Position numbers and translations under genes: made by a program
The notes under the pieces: model-generated
Database searches by the model: none
Told to the model about the DNA's origin: nothing
The model's input: the letters and a program-made list of their open reading frames with translations, nothing else
Part shown: piece after piece, positions 34,109 through 45,768 of the stretch
How the letters are laid out: the number at the start of each line of letters is the position of its first letter
Position numbering within the stretch: the first letter of the stretch is position 1
Assembly: GCF_033115175.1 (NCBI RefSeq)
Contig: NC_084837.1
Span: 30,768,266-30,832,265, forward strand
Direction of reading: 5' to 3'
DNA from: Lepus europaeus
Taxonomy: Eukaryota > Chordata > Mammalia > Lagomorpha > Leporidae
Length of the DNA stretch: 64,000 nucleotides

Positions 34109-34910
34109 CCCGTCCCAACTTTCTCTTCAGGCCCTGGCTGCCTGCTCTCCCAGATCTGCTCCCTTAGGTTTTTGCCCAGTGGCTTCTTGACCTGTTCTGG
34201 CCAACAAGCAGCTTGATAGACATGACCTGGTGGGCCAGCCATCAGGTTCCTCGTGCTGGCCAGTGCAGCTGGAGTGTCAGCTGTGGTGTCGCCAGGACAA
34301 CTGTTTCTTGGGGATCTGCTTTCTACGTGAAAGCAGCTATAAAGTTTTAAAGTCTTAAGGAAACAGAAAAATCATCTATGCAAATAAATCTCACTGCTTT
34401 GATTTAGCAGAGGTAAGTATCACAGTACACATAGGTATGGGATAATAGCACATGTTCTGATATCTGTTAAGAAACATTGCAACATTAAACATGTTAAAAA
34501 TCATGTTTGTTGCAGGAAATTTAGAAAATACAGATTAAAAATAATGAATTAAAAACTACCCAGATCCCCATTGGACAGATAATCTGCGTCAATTCTTATT
34601 TTTTTTTAAGAGGACCAGAGTAATGTTTGAGAGGGAGACTAGAAGGAAATAGAGAAGCCAGCTTATTCAAACAAGCAGAATTTTTGGTAGGGGAAAATAA
34701 GAGGTGTAAAGGGGAAGAAATCCAGTCTCTTTCCATAGGAATTTGAGACTATTTTCCTGGCAAAGTTATAGGGAGAATGAGAAAGAAACTTTGGGGCAAT
34801 TGACATTTGTAGGAAGCAGAGGTCTAGTTCCAGTAATGGGTAGACCTGGTTCTTTGAACAGTTCTCTCATTAAAGAATGTTAAAGTAATTTCCCTGCACC
34901 CAGTTTTTAC
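34109..34910. other. unique sequence
   Basis: The GC-richer part (34109-34270) has open frames on both strands, but I see no splice or homology support. The rest is AT-rich and may include ancient repeat text near 34500-34600. Confidence 0.4.
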
Positions 34911-35233
34911 TCTTTTTTTTTTTTTTTGATAGGCAGAGTTAGAGAGAGAGAGAGAGAGAGACAGAGAGAGGTCTTCCTTCTGTTGGTTCACCCCCCAAAT
35001 GGCTGCTATGGCCAGTGCTGCGCCAATCCGAAGCCAGGAGCCAGGCTTCCTTCTGGTCTCCCTTGTGGGTGCAGGGCCCAAGCACTTGGGCCATCCTCCA
35101 CTGCACTCCCGGGCCACAGCAGAGAGCTGGACTGGAAGAGGAGCAACTGGGACAGAATCCAGTGCCCCAACCGGGACTAGAACCTGGGGTGCCAGCGCCG
35201 TAGGCGGAGGATTAGTGAGCCATTGTGCCTGCC
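34911..35233 (-). mobile_element. CSINE, young
   Basis: Antisense: T-run, 'gataggcagagttagagagag' arm, head 'gtgagccattgtgcctgcc'. Imperfect TSD CCTGCACCCAGTTTTTAC (34893) and CCTGTACCTAGTTTTAT (35234). Confidence 0.9.
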
Positions 35234-35250
35234 CCTGTACCTAGTTTTAT

Positions 35251-35890
35251 ATGTGTACTTAAAGGTGTCACAAAGCAAATGAGGATTGTGAAAAAATTAT
35301 AGGACTAAGAGTTGGGAGAGGTAAGTAAGGAATTTAGTGGTACTCTTTCCCTAGAACTTTGGTTATCCAGGAAGAGATGGTCAAGACTAAGTTAGTTTGG
35401 TCGTTTCCCGGAGAAAGGAGGGTGAAAGTTGATGCTCAGGGCTAGCAAATGGAGCCTGGTGATTCTTCCATGTCTTGAGTTGTGACTGACTTTGAGATAT
35501 TTTACCTATGGGGCTGTTAATGAGGCATAGTGGGAATTTGTTTAATGTGACTTTGGCTTGATAGTTTCTTCAACAATCTGCTGTAAACAAATGTAAATCT
35601 TTTGGGATAAAATTCACACTTTGTGCTATTCCTACAACTTATCATTTAAAATGTATAAAAATCTCTGAATTCACAACACTGTCAACACCCTCTATTGTCA
35701 GCCATTTAAATTTTGCTAATTTAGTGATATCTCATTGATGTTACATTTTTGACTTTTTGATTATGAATGCATATTTTTCTGCTTGTTTGTACTCATTTAA
35801 ATTTCCCATTTTATAAAATGCTTGTTCATGTGTGTTGCTTTTTCTTTTGCATTAGATTTTCTATTTTTTTATTGATTTGCAAAAGTTCTT
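35251..35890. other. unique sequence
   Basis: Nothing recognised. Confidence 0.5.
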
Positions 35891-35907
35891 TGTACTGTAT
35901 TATTTCT

Positions 35908-36264
35908 TTCTTTCCTTTTTTTTTTTTTTTTTTTTTTTTGACAGGCAGAGTTAGTGAGAGAGAGAGAGAGAAAGGTCTTCCTTTTTCCATTGGTTCACCC
36001 CCCAGGTGGCCACTACGGCCGGCACGTTGTGGCTGGCACGCTGCGCTGATCTGAAGCCAGGAGCCCAGGTGCTTCCTCCTGGTCTCCCATGCGGGTGCAG
36101 GGCCCAAGCACCTGTGCCATCCTCCACTGCCCTCCCGGGCCACAGCAGAGAGCTGGACTGGAAGAGGAGCAACTGGGACAGAGTCTGGTGCCCCAACTGG
36201 GACTAGAACCTGGAGTGCCAGCATCGCAGGTGGAGGATTAGCCTACTGAGCCGCGGTGCCGGCG
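35908..36264 (-). mobile_element. CSINE, young, 17-bp TSD
   Basis: Antisense with head GAGCCGCGGTGCCGGC. Exact TSD TGTACTGTATTATTTCT at 35891-35907 and 36265-36281. Confidence 0.95.
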
Positions 36265-36281
36265 TGTACTGTATTATTTCT

Positions 36282-38600
36282 AAAAGTTCTATTTTGCTAC
36301 TTATCTGAAATTACCCAATCATTTTTCTACTAATAATCATGATTTTATTTTTTATTTTGTCAAATGTTTTATGGAGTTATTTATAGCTGGCATTTTATAA
36401 CCTCTATATGAATTATTTGCAGGTCCACATCTAATGCTCACCATTTCTTATTTTCTATTTTATAGCTTATTTCCTTGTGTAATTGTTGCTTTTTAATTCA
36501 CATTTATTTGGTATCTATAGAAATCCTAAAGGCTTGAAATAGTGGTGCTTTCCTCTGACATATGTTACTTCTACAGGGATTTGGGGGATGCTAAACAACT
36601 GGTAGTAGTTAGTCAACTTAGAGAGTCTCAAGATTAAGCCTTAGAGTTTTGGATTCATTATTGCATTTTACTACCAAATTAATCTCCTATTTGGTAAAGT
36701 ATTGTCTGCTGTTATCTCTGGACAAGCTAGCTTCTCATTCTCCTTAGAGCTACTATTCTCAGCTGTAAATTGTGTGTGTATGTGTGTGGAAGAAAGAACA
36801 AGGTAATATACATTAAGCATGATTTAATTCCTATGACGCTAGAAATATATTAAAGTTATTAAATTCATTAAAAATAGAAAATATATCAATAAACACCAAT
36901 TGTTTTTAATTGAAGAGCCATTTGAATTAGTTTACAGTGCTACCAGAAGTCTTCTACATTGTTTCTCCATCAATTTTCTGCTTTACCTGAATTGACCTCT
37001 GTATTATCCCCTAAATATGTTTGTTTCTTCCTTTCTTCATACTTTTATTTGCAGCCATCCAGGACCCCACCATCACCCTTTGTCTTTTGGAAGCTCTGTT
37101 TTGCCTTTAAAATTTATTAGTATGACCTTTTCTTCTATAAAGAATACTCTAACAATGCTGGAGTAGAAATTTGTGTTTGTTTGTTTCCTAAATTCTTTTA
37201 ATGCTTATCTTCAAGGTTCTTGTATCATATGCTTTGCTTCCTATTATTTATTTTGTATAATATTTTGTGTATGTTCTAACTTCTAAGTAGATAGTCAGAT
37301 CCTGGAATGTAGCTTCATCAATTTGAGTATTTGTGTTTCTATCATTCTTGAAAATGGTCAAGGGTACCTTTTCTTTCCTAAGCTAGTTGACTCTCTGTTT
37401 CTGGACTGTCCTGAAACCACTATTGCCTTAAGTGACTTAATTTTCACAAAGAGCTAAGGTAAAAGAATATCTTAGTAGACAGTATATGAATTCCTATCAC
37501 ATGGTAAACATCTTGCTAGATAGTATTAGACAAACCAGAGTGAAGAAATCAGGTTTCTGTGCTTTAGGACAAGATTAAAGAGAGAAAAGATCACTTTTAC
37601 CATGAGTGGAAAATTGTTTTCCATTGTAACAATGAGACATCAGTATTAACTGGGATTGTGTGTAACTGAGAAAAATCTCATAGGTTCTTATTTCAAAAGT
37701 TTGATATTGCTCTAACTCTGTAAGAGTAGAATTGGATAAATGAGTAAATGTTAGTTTTTACATGTCTTACTGGGTGGGTTACTTCTAAAAATCTAAGTAG
37801 AAATATTAGAATCACAAGTAAAGAAATCATATTTTGTATAACATTTTATGTATTAATTTTGAACTTAATCTATTGCTTTTGCAGTGACCTATTTCAGTCT
37901 TAAGGACTTTCTATCATCAAATTTAGTGCAGTGATTATTTTATATTTCAGGAAATATTTAAGCAAATTTAAGAAATAAAAACATATAAGAATTTTTCAAA
38001 TGTAGTATCTCCTTGAGACAAAGAAGTATAGGCTGACTTCTCTGAATTTGTTTGTTGAGAAAAGGAATGTATGGCTGTATGACATCAAGATGGCTTCATT
38101 GGGTGATTGCTTCAGGAGATACCTACGAATAAGTCCTTTGAAATGGGCAGAGTTGAGGAAATGAGAGGAAGGATGTGGGACCTGTGTAGATGAATAGGCT
38201 ATGAAGCTCTCATGTAAATGACTTTATTTTTAAATTAAATTTAAAGGAAAGGATACATATTTAAGGAAATAGAAACTGACAATTTGATGGACTAATAGGA
38301 CAAAACAACTAAAATGCTATCATCCTATGAAATCTTGCTGGGTAGCCTTTTGATTAAGTAGTGAGTAGTAAAATAAAGCAGCCACCCGTAAAGTGAGGTT
38401 CAATATAGAGCTTTCATTCATTGAACAAGTTAAAATTTTGTATCTTCTACCTGCTAAAAACAGCATTTTGTTTAAATTATGAGTGCACGCATGCAAAAGT
38501 GAGAAACAAGATTTCAGTGCATTTTTGGATAAAAAGAAACAATACTAGTACTTTCACATGTTAATAGAATGTGTTTATTCAAAGAAATTAACAATACTTT
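36282..38600. other. unique AT-rich sequence
   Basis: Over 2 kb without a recognised element. A short TGTGTG run lies at 36771-36788. Text near 37030-37340 may be a worn L2 fragment but is not convincing. Confidence 0.45.
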
Positions 38601-39183
38601 GGGTTCCTAATTCCTGTCCTGATTTGGAGAACCAGCCAGTATAGTATCATACCTTTCTGGAACTCAGCTTGGTACATTAGACCATAAACTTTGCTTGGAT
38701 GAGAACAATTCTTTATTTATTTATTTATTTATTTTTATTTTTATTTTTTTTGACAGGCAGAGTGGACAGTGAGAGAGAGAGATAGAGAGAAAGGTCTTCC
38801 ATTGCCGTTGGTTCACCCTCCAATGGCCACCGTGGTCGGCGTGCTGCGGCCGGCGCACCGCGCTGATCCGATGGCAGGAGCCAGGTGCTTCTCCTGGTCT
38901 CCCATGCGGGTGCAGGACCCAAGTACTTGGGCCATCCTCCACTGCACTCCCTGGCCACAGCAGAGAGCTGGCCTGGAAGAGGGGCAACCGGGACAGGATC
39001 GGTGCCCCGACCGGGACTAGAACCCAGTGTGCCGGCGCCTCAAGGCGGAGGATTAGCCTATTGAGCCGCGGCGCCGGCTGATGAGAACAATTCTTATTTT
39101 TGCTTTCTTTGTCTCCAGTGCCAAATGGACTGCTTGAGAGCTAGTAGGTCCTTAATCAATGTTTTTGAAAGAATAAATGCTCA
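38601..39183 (+). mobile_element. L2-like 3' end split by CSINE
   Basis: 'gaccataaactttgcttggatgag' joins across the SINE to 'ctttgtctccagtgccaaatgg...agtaggtccttaatcaatgtttttgaaagaataaatg', a typical L2 3' end. Confidence 0.58.
38714..39079 (-). mobile_element. CSINE, young, 16-bp TSD
   Basis: Antisense, near consensus, with a TTTA-rich tail and head GAGCCGCGGCGCCGGC. Exact TSD GATGAGAACAATTCTT at 38698-38713 and 39080-39095. Confidence 0.96.
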
Positions 39184-39754
39184 GCCATCTGTGATTTGGT
39201 TTGAAGCATGGAATTAGGCCAAAGAATTCTCAAGACTTCAAAAAAATTGTCATGAAATTAATGCAGTGATACACATTTTATTCATGGGGACTTGGAGTCA
39301 TAGCTCAGTGTGTGTTTAATCTTAATTTATCTTCCAGGTCAATAGCCTATCATTCCAATTCTTGTGATCATATCAGCATAGAAGCAGCAAATTAGAACTG
39401 GTAGAAAGGGAGTATCAGTAGACATTAAAGGGTTGGTAAAAGGGGAATAACAGTTGACATTTACTAGCCGTTTCTCTTCTGTGTCCTTGTTAACTACAGT
39501 GTTTCCACCCTTACTTAGCTAAATCTTCCAGATAGAGAAATCTTGATTGTCCTTATCTGGTTATGATAATCTTCCTGTGACAGCTTAGTTCTGGGAAGGA
39601 GCTATAATCATATTGGCACAAGTAGAAAAATCATGATAAAGAGTTTTGGGGAAAAGTTTTCTTGCTTTTAAAATGGGGCCCAAGACATGGAAACCACAAA
39701 TTAAACTTCTGAAAAATGTTATCTGTGTGTGATATCTGATAGGGCCTACATTCG
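39184..39754. other. unique sequence
   Basis: Nothing recognised. Confidence 0.5.
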
Positions 39755-40098
39755 TTTTTTTTTTTTTTTTAAGATTTATTTTTTATTTATTTGAAAGGCA
39801 GAGTTAGGAGGGGGAGAAGGACTACGAACGAGGAAGAGGAAGAGTGAGAGAGAGATTGATCTTCTATCTACTGGTTCACTCTCCAAATAGCAGCAATGAC
39901 CAGGGCTGGGCCAAGTCAAAGCTAGGAGTCTGGAGCTTCTTCCAAGATTCCATGTGAGTTCAGGGGCCCAATTCCTTGGGTCATCTCCTGCTGTTTTCTC
40001 AGGTGCATTAGCAGTGAACTGGACCAGAAGTGGAGCACCCCATATGGAATGTCAGTGTCACAAGGAGAGGCTTAACCTGCTACCCACAACACTGGTCT
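39755..40098 (-). mobile_element. CSINE, old, with purine-rich arm
   Basis: Antisense: T-run, AAGATTTATTTTTTATTTATTTG, an unusually long GA-rich arm (39805-39860), 'agctaggagtctggagcttcttcca' and head 'ctacccacaacactgg'. Confidence 0.82.
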
Positions 40099-40104
40099 CC
40101 ACTA

Positions 40105-40553
40105 GTTTGTTTTTTTCATTGCTATAATGAAACACCTGAGGTAGCCTAAAACATTATGAAGAAAAGAGGTCTGTTTAGGTCACAGTTTTGGAGGTTCAAG
40201 GGTATGACAATGGCATTGGCTCAGCTCTGATAAGGGCTGCATTAGCTGCATTACATCATGGTAAGTAACAATGATGGGAGCATGGGTGAATAGAGATTAC
40301 ATTTCCATACTGGCAGCCAGAGGAGTGACTCAGGAGTTAGGCTAAGGATTTTATGAGGGTCCTCTTGTGGAAACTAATAAGTGCCATGTGAAATTCCTTA
40401 ATTCCTTCCTAGGGCACATCCCTGATGACCTAATACTTCACACTAGGCTCTATCTCTTAAAGGTTCCATTACCTCCAAATACCACCATCCTGGGGTCCAA
40501 GCTCTCTACAAATGAATCTTTAGGGGGACCAGCAACATCCAAGCCATAGGTGG
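40105..40553 (-). mobile_element. MaLR LTR (MST/MLT type), antisense
   Basis: 'ttgctataatgaaacacctgagg', 'gaagaaaagaggtctgttta', 'tcacagttttggaggttcaag', 'tgatgacctaatacttc', 'aaaggttccattacctccaaata' and 'caacatccaagccata' follow the order of an antisense MaLR LTR. It is nearly complete. Confidence 0.8.
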
Positions 40554-41524
40554 TTCCTCTTGGAAATGTAAGGGGAAATCCAAGGGAATTTCAGAGACAT
40601 CACTGGAGCTCTGACTTTGTTGAAGCAGTGGATTTATCAATCCTGGAGATGAACTCAGGGTTTCTCAGTTGCTAAGGCAGTGTCTTTATTTTTTAAGTCA
40701 CTGTTAGGCAGGTCTTGTTACTCACAGCTGAAAGCATCTGTACAGATTTAGAGAGTTAAATGGCAAAGAAAGCAGAGAATTATGACTTATAGTGGGTATT
40801 AGAAATCACTTACACTAATCTCATTCCCTTATGCTGCGAATCCTTTGCATAGCATTTGATGATCTGATAGTGAGAGAAAAGTCAGAAAAGTGTGTACCTC
40901 TAGTGTCATCACCAATTAAACATGGAATTCTGAGGTCATTTGATGTAGAGACCAATATCCATATCTAGCTCAATAGGCATCTTGTTCATAAAAAGAATTC
41001 TGTTAGGAAAAGCAAATTATTTTCTGACTATTTGGGTTAAGGAGGCAAAGAAAATATTTCCATCCTTTATTTGGATGACAAAATAAAAATAATTTGTTTT
41101 TTAACATTATAAACTTAACTATTCAGAATGATTATTTTGCTGAAGGTTTTAGATACATGGAAATTAACTGTATCACATACTTTTCTGAATGGAATTAAAA
41201 TATAAATGGAAGGTATAGTAAATTACAAACTTTTGACCTGTTATACAGAGTTAAATTTGGTCATAGTTGTTTGGTACTTGGAATGCACATGCCTATAGAT
41301 ATCAGGATATAGATATCAGGATATAGTACATAGTTTCCAGGTTACTTATAATATGTATTTACCCAAGGAAAATGCATATATATATATTTTTTGTGTTTAT
41401 ATATATACTCATTGATTCAGACTAAGATAATATTGTTAATTCTTACTGCCTTAGCATTATGGCGTGCCCATTTCTGTGTCCTTTTTAACTCCTGATTTTT
41501 TTTGCTTCAATTACCTTTTTAATT
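40554..41524. other. unassigned sequence with small tandem repeat
   Basis: No element is assigned. A 14-bp unit TATAGATATCAGGA is repeated twice plus a part at 41294-41326, and a TA-rich run lies at 41373-41407. Confidence 0.45.
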
Positions 41525-41839
41525 TAAGATTTATTTATTTATTTGAAAGGCAGAATTACAGAGAGAAAAAGAGAGAGAGGTCTTCCATCTGCTGGTTCAC
41601 TCCCCGAATGACTGCAATGGCTGGAGCTGGGCTGATCTGAAGCCAGGAACCAGGAGCTTCTTCCAGGTCTCCCATATGGGTGCAAGGGTCCAAGGACTTG
41701 GGCCATCTTCTACTGCTTTCCCAGGCCATAGCAGGGAGCTGGATCAGAAATGGAGTAGCCGGGACTCGAACTGGCACCCATATGGGATGACAGTACTGCA
41801 GGGTGCAGCTTTACCCACTACACCACAGTGCCAGGCCCA
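41525..41839 (-). mobile_element. CSINE, middle-aged
   Basis: Antisense: TTTAAGATTTATTTATTTATTTG tail, arm, 'gaagccaggaaccaggagcttc', 'gactcgaactggcaccca' and head 'ctacaccacagtgccaggcc'. TSD TCAATTACCTTTTTAA and TCAATTACTTTTTAA, with one difference. Confidence 0.88.
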
Positions 41840-41855
41840 ATCAATTACTTTTTAA

Positions 41856-42936
41856 CTTAAATTTTAGGCCAAATTATTTTGGTCTTATTCTCTATCTGCT
41901 GATACATATCCTATCCTGCCAGAGAGTAGCAAAAGGAGGATGTGAAATAAACAGAATGAATCTATGACCCATTTAGTTCTTCTTTAATTATTGAAGTCAT
42001 ATGGATAGTTTTGTAACTTTTTTAATATAAAAATATTATATAATTGCAAAAAGATAATTCTCTAAAATAGATTATTTAAAATATTTGAGGCATTCCAAGT
42101 TTTTGTTTCACTTAGTTATAACCAATTACAAATTTACATTTTGGAGGAAACACTTCACCAAAAAATGGGGTATATTATTATTTCCTCAACTTACTAACTC
42201 AGTGAATTTAGGTGATTCATTTAATTTCTTGCATTCTGTGCTGCTCTTCTATAGGTTGGGATAATATCTTATTTTCTAAAGGCAAGAAATTATGTGAATC
42301 AGTTTCTTCTCTTTTAGATGCAAGAGCTATGATCACCTCAATGTTCTGTAGCTTTGAATTTTAAGAATAAAATTAGTAAAATTTAGTACTTTCTATATAT
42401 TCTAGACATTTTTCCAGAAATGCAAATGTTCTGTAAGATGTAGTCCACTTGTATTTTTAATGAAAATTTCTTTCTGATAAAATATGCATTTTTGACTTTT
42501 GTTTCATTTCAAAAGGAAGGGATTTTGAAAAGCTGGTTGATGTTTCAAAGAGAATGTGATCATCAGACTTAACTATGTTTTTAAAAACATCTGGAACTCA
42601 AAAAAATTAATTTGATTTCACAAATACTTTTTTGTTTTTTACAAGGAACAATGATCAGCTAATGGCTTGGCTAGTTGCCTACTTATGGCTATAGGGAGAG
42701 AGTTGTGTTCATCTAAAAGGGTAGATAGTCATTTTTACATGAATCTATAGGAAAACCATGAAAAATGACCTATAGCTGTCTGTGAAGCTTTCAGTTAGCC
42801 TAATTCATGGAGGATCCTTGTATCCTGTTAGCAGAATTTGCCTCTTGGTCAGGAGACTTTGTTTTTGCTACTTATGTGTAAGTGATCATAGTTTACATAT
42901 AAGTGGTTATGCTTTGTGGATGAGTGAAGAGTTATT
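41856..42936. other. unique AT-rich sequence
   Basis: Nothing recognised. Confidence 0.5.
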
Positions 42937-43254
42937 GCTTTATTAAATATATTTACTTGAAAGGCAGAGTGACAGAGAGAGGGAGAGTCAGAGAAAAATC
43001 TCCCCAAATGGCCACAACAGCCATGGCTGGGCCAGGCTGGGCCAGGCTGGGCCAGGAGCACAAAACTCCAGCCAGGTTTCCCATGTGGGTGTCAGGTGCC
43101 CAAGTACTTGGGCCACAATCTGGTGCTTTTCCAGGAGCATTATCAGGGAGCTGGATAGGAAGTGGAGTAGCTGAAACTCCAACTGACGCTCTGCTATGGG
43201 ATACTGGTGTCATAAGCAATGGCTTAACCCACTATGGCATGACACACAGGCCCC
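42937..43254 (-). mobile_element. CSINE with decamer triplication
   Basis: Antisense SINE, TSD about AAGAGTTATTGCTTT / AAGAGTTACTTTTGA. Inside it, GCTGGGCCAG is repeated three times in tandem at 43026-43055, where other copies have one. Confidence 0.82.
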
Positions 43255-43867
43255 AAGAGTTACTTTTGATTGTTGTCAGGAAAATTCAAAAGAGGAGTAA
43301 AGACTAATGTTGAGGTTTTCAGTCTAGTCTTTCATAGTAGGGCTTTTCAAAAATGTTCCCTATATGTCTACAAATTCCTCTTTCACTGGCCTCTCTATGC
43401 AGACCTTAATGAGCAGGAACATGTGTACATATGCTTTCATGATGGCCTTGGACTCTTTGATGACCTTCATGAATCCTGGTATCAAAACAAAAATTGAGAG
43501 GGCGTGCCTAGGAACAACTGGAACCCCAATTCCTACCTGTAAATTTGGAAGTAGGTGCTTTCAATGTGAATCTCAGAAAAACTTGGATCATTTTCTATGA
43601 TCTCATGAGGAAGACTCTGGGGAAGTTTACTTTTCTCCCTTTAGTACTTTGGAAAAAACATGCATATGACAAATCCTTATTGTTTAGAAAAAAATAAATC
43701 TTTTTGACAAAGATGTTCAACTCTTCCTATGAAAACAAACTTTCCTTAGTCCTGAATTGAGAAACTGAAAAATAATCAAAGTGATCCAAGTAGAGATTTC
43801 TCTTGTATGTCTAACGCAGCTTGGTACCCTTAATAGTCTTCCTACCTACTGCTGGAAGTTGTGTCCT
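43255..43867. other. unique sequence
   Basis: Open frames here (43270-43600) have no recognisable homology or splice context. Confidence 0.45.
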
Positions 43868-44193
43868 TTTTTTTTTTTAAGATATGAGTATTTATTTAAC
43901 ATGCAGACTGATGGGGGTGGGAGAAAGAGAGATGAGATCCTCCATGCCTTGGTTCACTCCCCAATTGGTTGCAGCAGCAAGGTCTGGGCCAGGCTAAAGG
44001 GAAGGAACCAGGAAATCCATCTTGGTTTCCCACGTGGGTGGCAGGTTTCTAAGCATTTGGCCATCTTCTGCTGCTTTCCCAGATGCATTATTAGGAAGCT
44101 GGATTGGAAGCAGAGTAGCTGAGAATTGAACCAGTGCTCATATGGGATGCCAGTGTGGTCGCTTAACCCACTGTGTTACAATATTTACCCCTG
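43868..44193 (-). mobile_element. CSINE, old
   Basis: Antisense: T-run, AAGATATGAGTATTTATTTAAC, arm, 'ggaaccaggaaatccatcttgg', 'gaattgaaccagtgctcatatggg' and head 'ccactgtgttacaatatttaccc'. Confidence 0.8.
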
Positions 44194-44487
44194 CAGGTGC
44201 TCTTAACAGGGAATCTGGTATATGGCCATTTCATCCCAAACTTGGGATGTCTCCTCTTCTGATCTAACATTCCAGCTTCCACTTGGCCTCTGTCTCTGTG
44301 CCCAGTCCCCATGTTCTGATGCCTCAAGGAGATTGCCTAGAGATGGTATACTAAAACTACCAAGCTGTATCCTCTTTCCTGTATGACTTTTCTTTGTCCT
44401 TTGAAGATATAGAAAAATATTTTAAGAGTGTAAAAAATTTCTTCTTAAAAAACGTGTTTGGCACAATGGTTAAGAAACGGCTTAGGA

Positions 44488-45153
44488 CTCCTGCCTCACA
44501 ATCAACCCTTGGGACATTCAGATCTGGCTAAAAGGTCCATGAGAGTCTCACAGGCATGGAAAGCCATGACACAGTGGCAAAAAACAATCTAAATGAAAGA
44601 TCCTGGTGAACAAGACCCCAGCAGAAGGAACAGGCCATCAAGGAGAGAGGCGCCTTTCTCTGAAGGGAGGAAGGAACCTCCACTGTGATATGGCCTTGAC
44701 TAAACAGGTTCAGAGTCGGTGAACTCAAGGGACTTCCATAGCCTAGACAGCTCATAGCAAGAGTCTCGGGTGATTGCTGACGTCATAAATAAGAGTGCCA
44801 ATTGTTAAATCAACAACGAGAGTCACTGGGTACAAGCTCCCCACGTGGGATCTCTGTCCTTAATGTGTTTTACTATGAAACTTAAAGACAACACTACTAG
44901 TTGAACAATACCCTATACCTTGTGTGGTTGTGTGAATGCAGCCTGTTGAAATCCTTGCTTAGTATATACTAAGTTGATCTTCAGTATATGAAGGTAATTG
45001 AAAATGAAACTGATAAAGGGCGGGATGGGAGAGGGAGAGGGGAGGGCTGCGGGATGGAGGGAGGTTGGGGGGAAGCCACAATAATACAAAAGTTGCACTT
45101 TGTAAATTCACATTTATTAAATAAAAAAAACTATATAACAAACAAATAAAAAG
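44488..45153 (+). mobile_element. L1 3' fragment (first of tandem pair)
   Basis: Sense 3' UTR starting at 'ctcctgcctcacaatcaacc', with a G-rich tract at 45010-45075 and A-rich tail 'aaataaaaaaaactatataacaaacaaataaaaag'. Its left edge coincides with the TSD in the host SINE. Confidence 0.88.
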
Positions 45154-45516
45154 AACTTAATACTTTACCCTTTTAGTATTTTTTATGTTCTACTTAAAAC
45201 TACTGGTTGAACTCTGTAATTAATACACAATTATTCTTAGGTGTTTAATTAATGCTATAACTAGTACTCAAATAGTATTTTACACTTTGTGTTTCTGTGT
45301 GGGTGCAAACTGTTGAAATCTTTACTTAATATATGCTAAATTGATCTTCTGTATATAAAGATGATTGAAAATTAATCTTGATGTGAATGGAAAAGGAGAA
45401 GGGGTGGGAGAGGGGAGTGTTGTGGATGGGAGGGAAGTTATGGGGGGGGGAGCTATTGTAATCCATAAGCTGTACTTTGGAAATTTATGTTCATTAAATA
45501 AAATTAAAAAAAAAAA
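45154..45516 (+). mobile_element. L1 3' fragment (second of tandem pair), internally deleted
   Basis: Text equivalent to the complement of 2816-2895 (to 'attattcttaggtgtt') jumps at about 45245 to 'aattaatgctataactagtactc'. Several hundred bases of 3' UTR are therefore missing. A G-rich tract lies at 45395-45455 and the tail is 'aaaattaaaaaaaaaaa'. It probably inserted into the first fragment's A-rich tail, with AAAAAGAA on both sides. Confidence 0.82.
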
Positions 45517-45768
45517 GAAACAGCTTAGGATGTCTGCATCCTTTATTGGCTCTACTTTCAATTCCAGGTTCCTGCCAATGTATACTCTGGGAGGCAGCAG
45601 GTGATGACTCAAATAAATGGTTCCTTGTCACCATGTGGGATACCTAGATTGAGTTTCAGTCTGCTGGTTTTAGCCTGGCTTACCATCACTATGGGCATTT
45701 GGGGAGTGAAACAGAGATCGCATTCTTTCTCTCTCTCTTTTTCTTTCAGATAAAAGGAAAATTAATCA

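Larger units (their letters stand above)
44453..45768 (+). mobile_element. Split CSINE hosting tandem L1 ends
   Basis: The SINE head lies at 44453-44487 and the body resumes at 45531-45768 (CT-rich arm and decayed tail). The interruption is bounded by GAAACGGCTTAGGA (44474-44487) and GAAACAGCTTAGGA (45517-45530), a 14-bp TSD with one substitution. Confidence 0.88.

Noticed and set aside
33919-34242. GC-richer open frames on both strands as an exon
   Set aside because: Part of the span is MIR text, and no acceptor/donor pair or recognisable protein was found.
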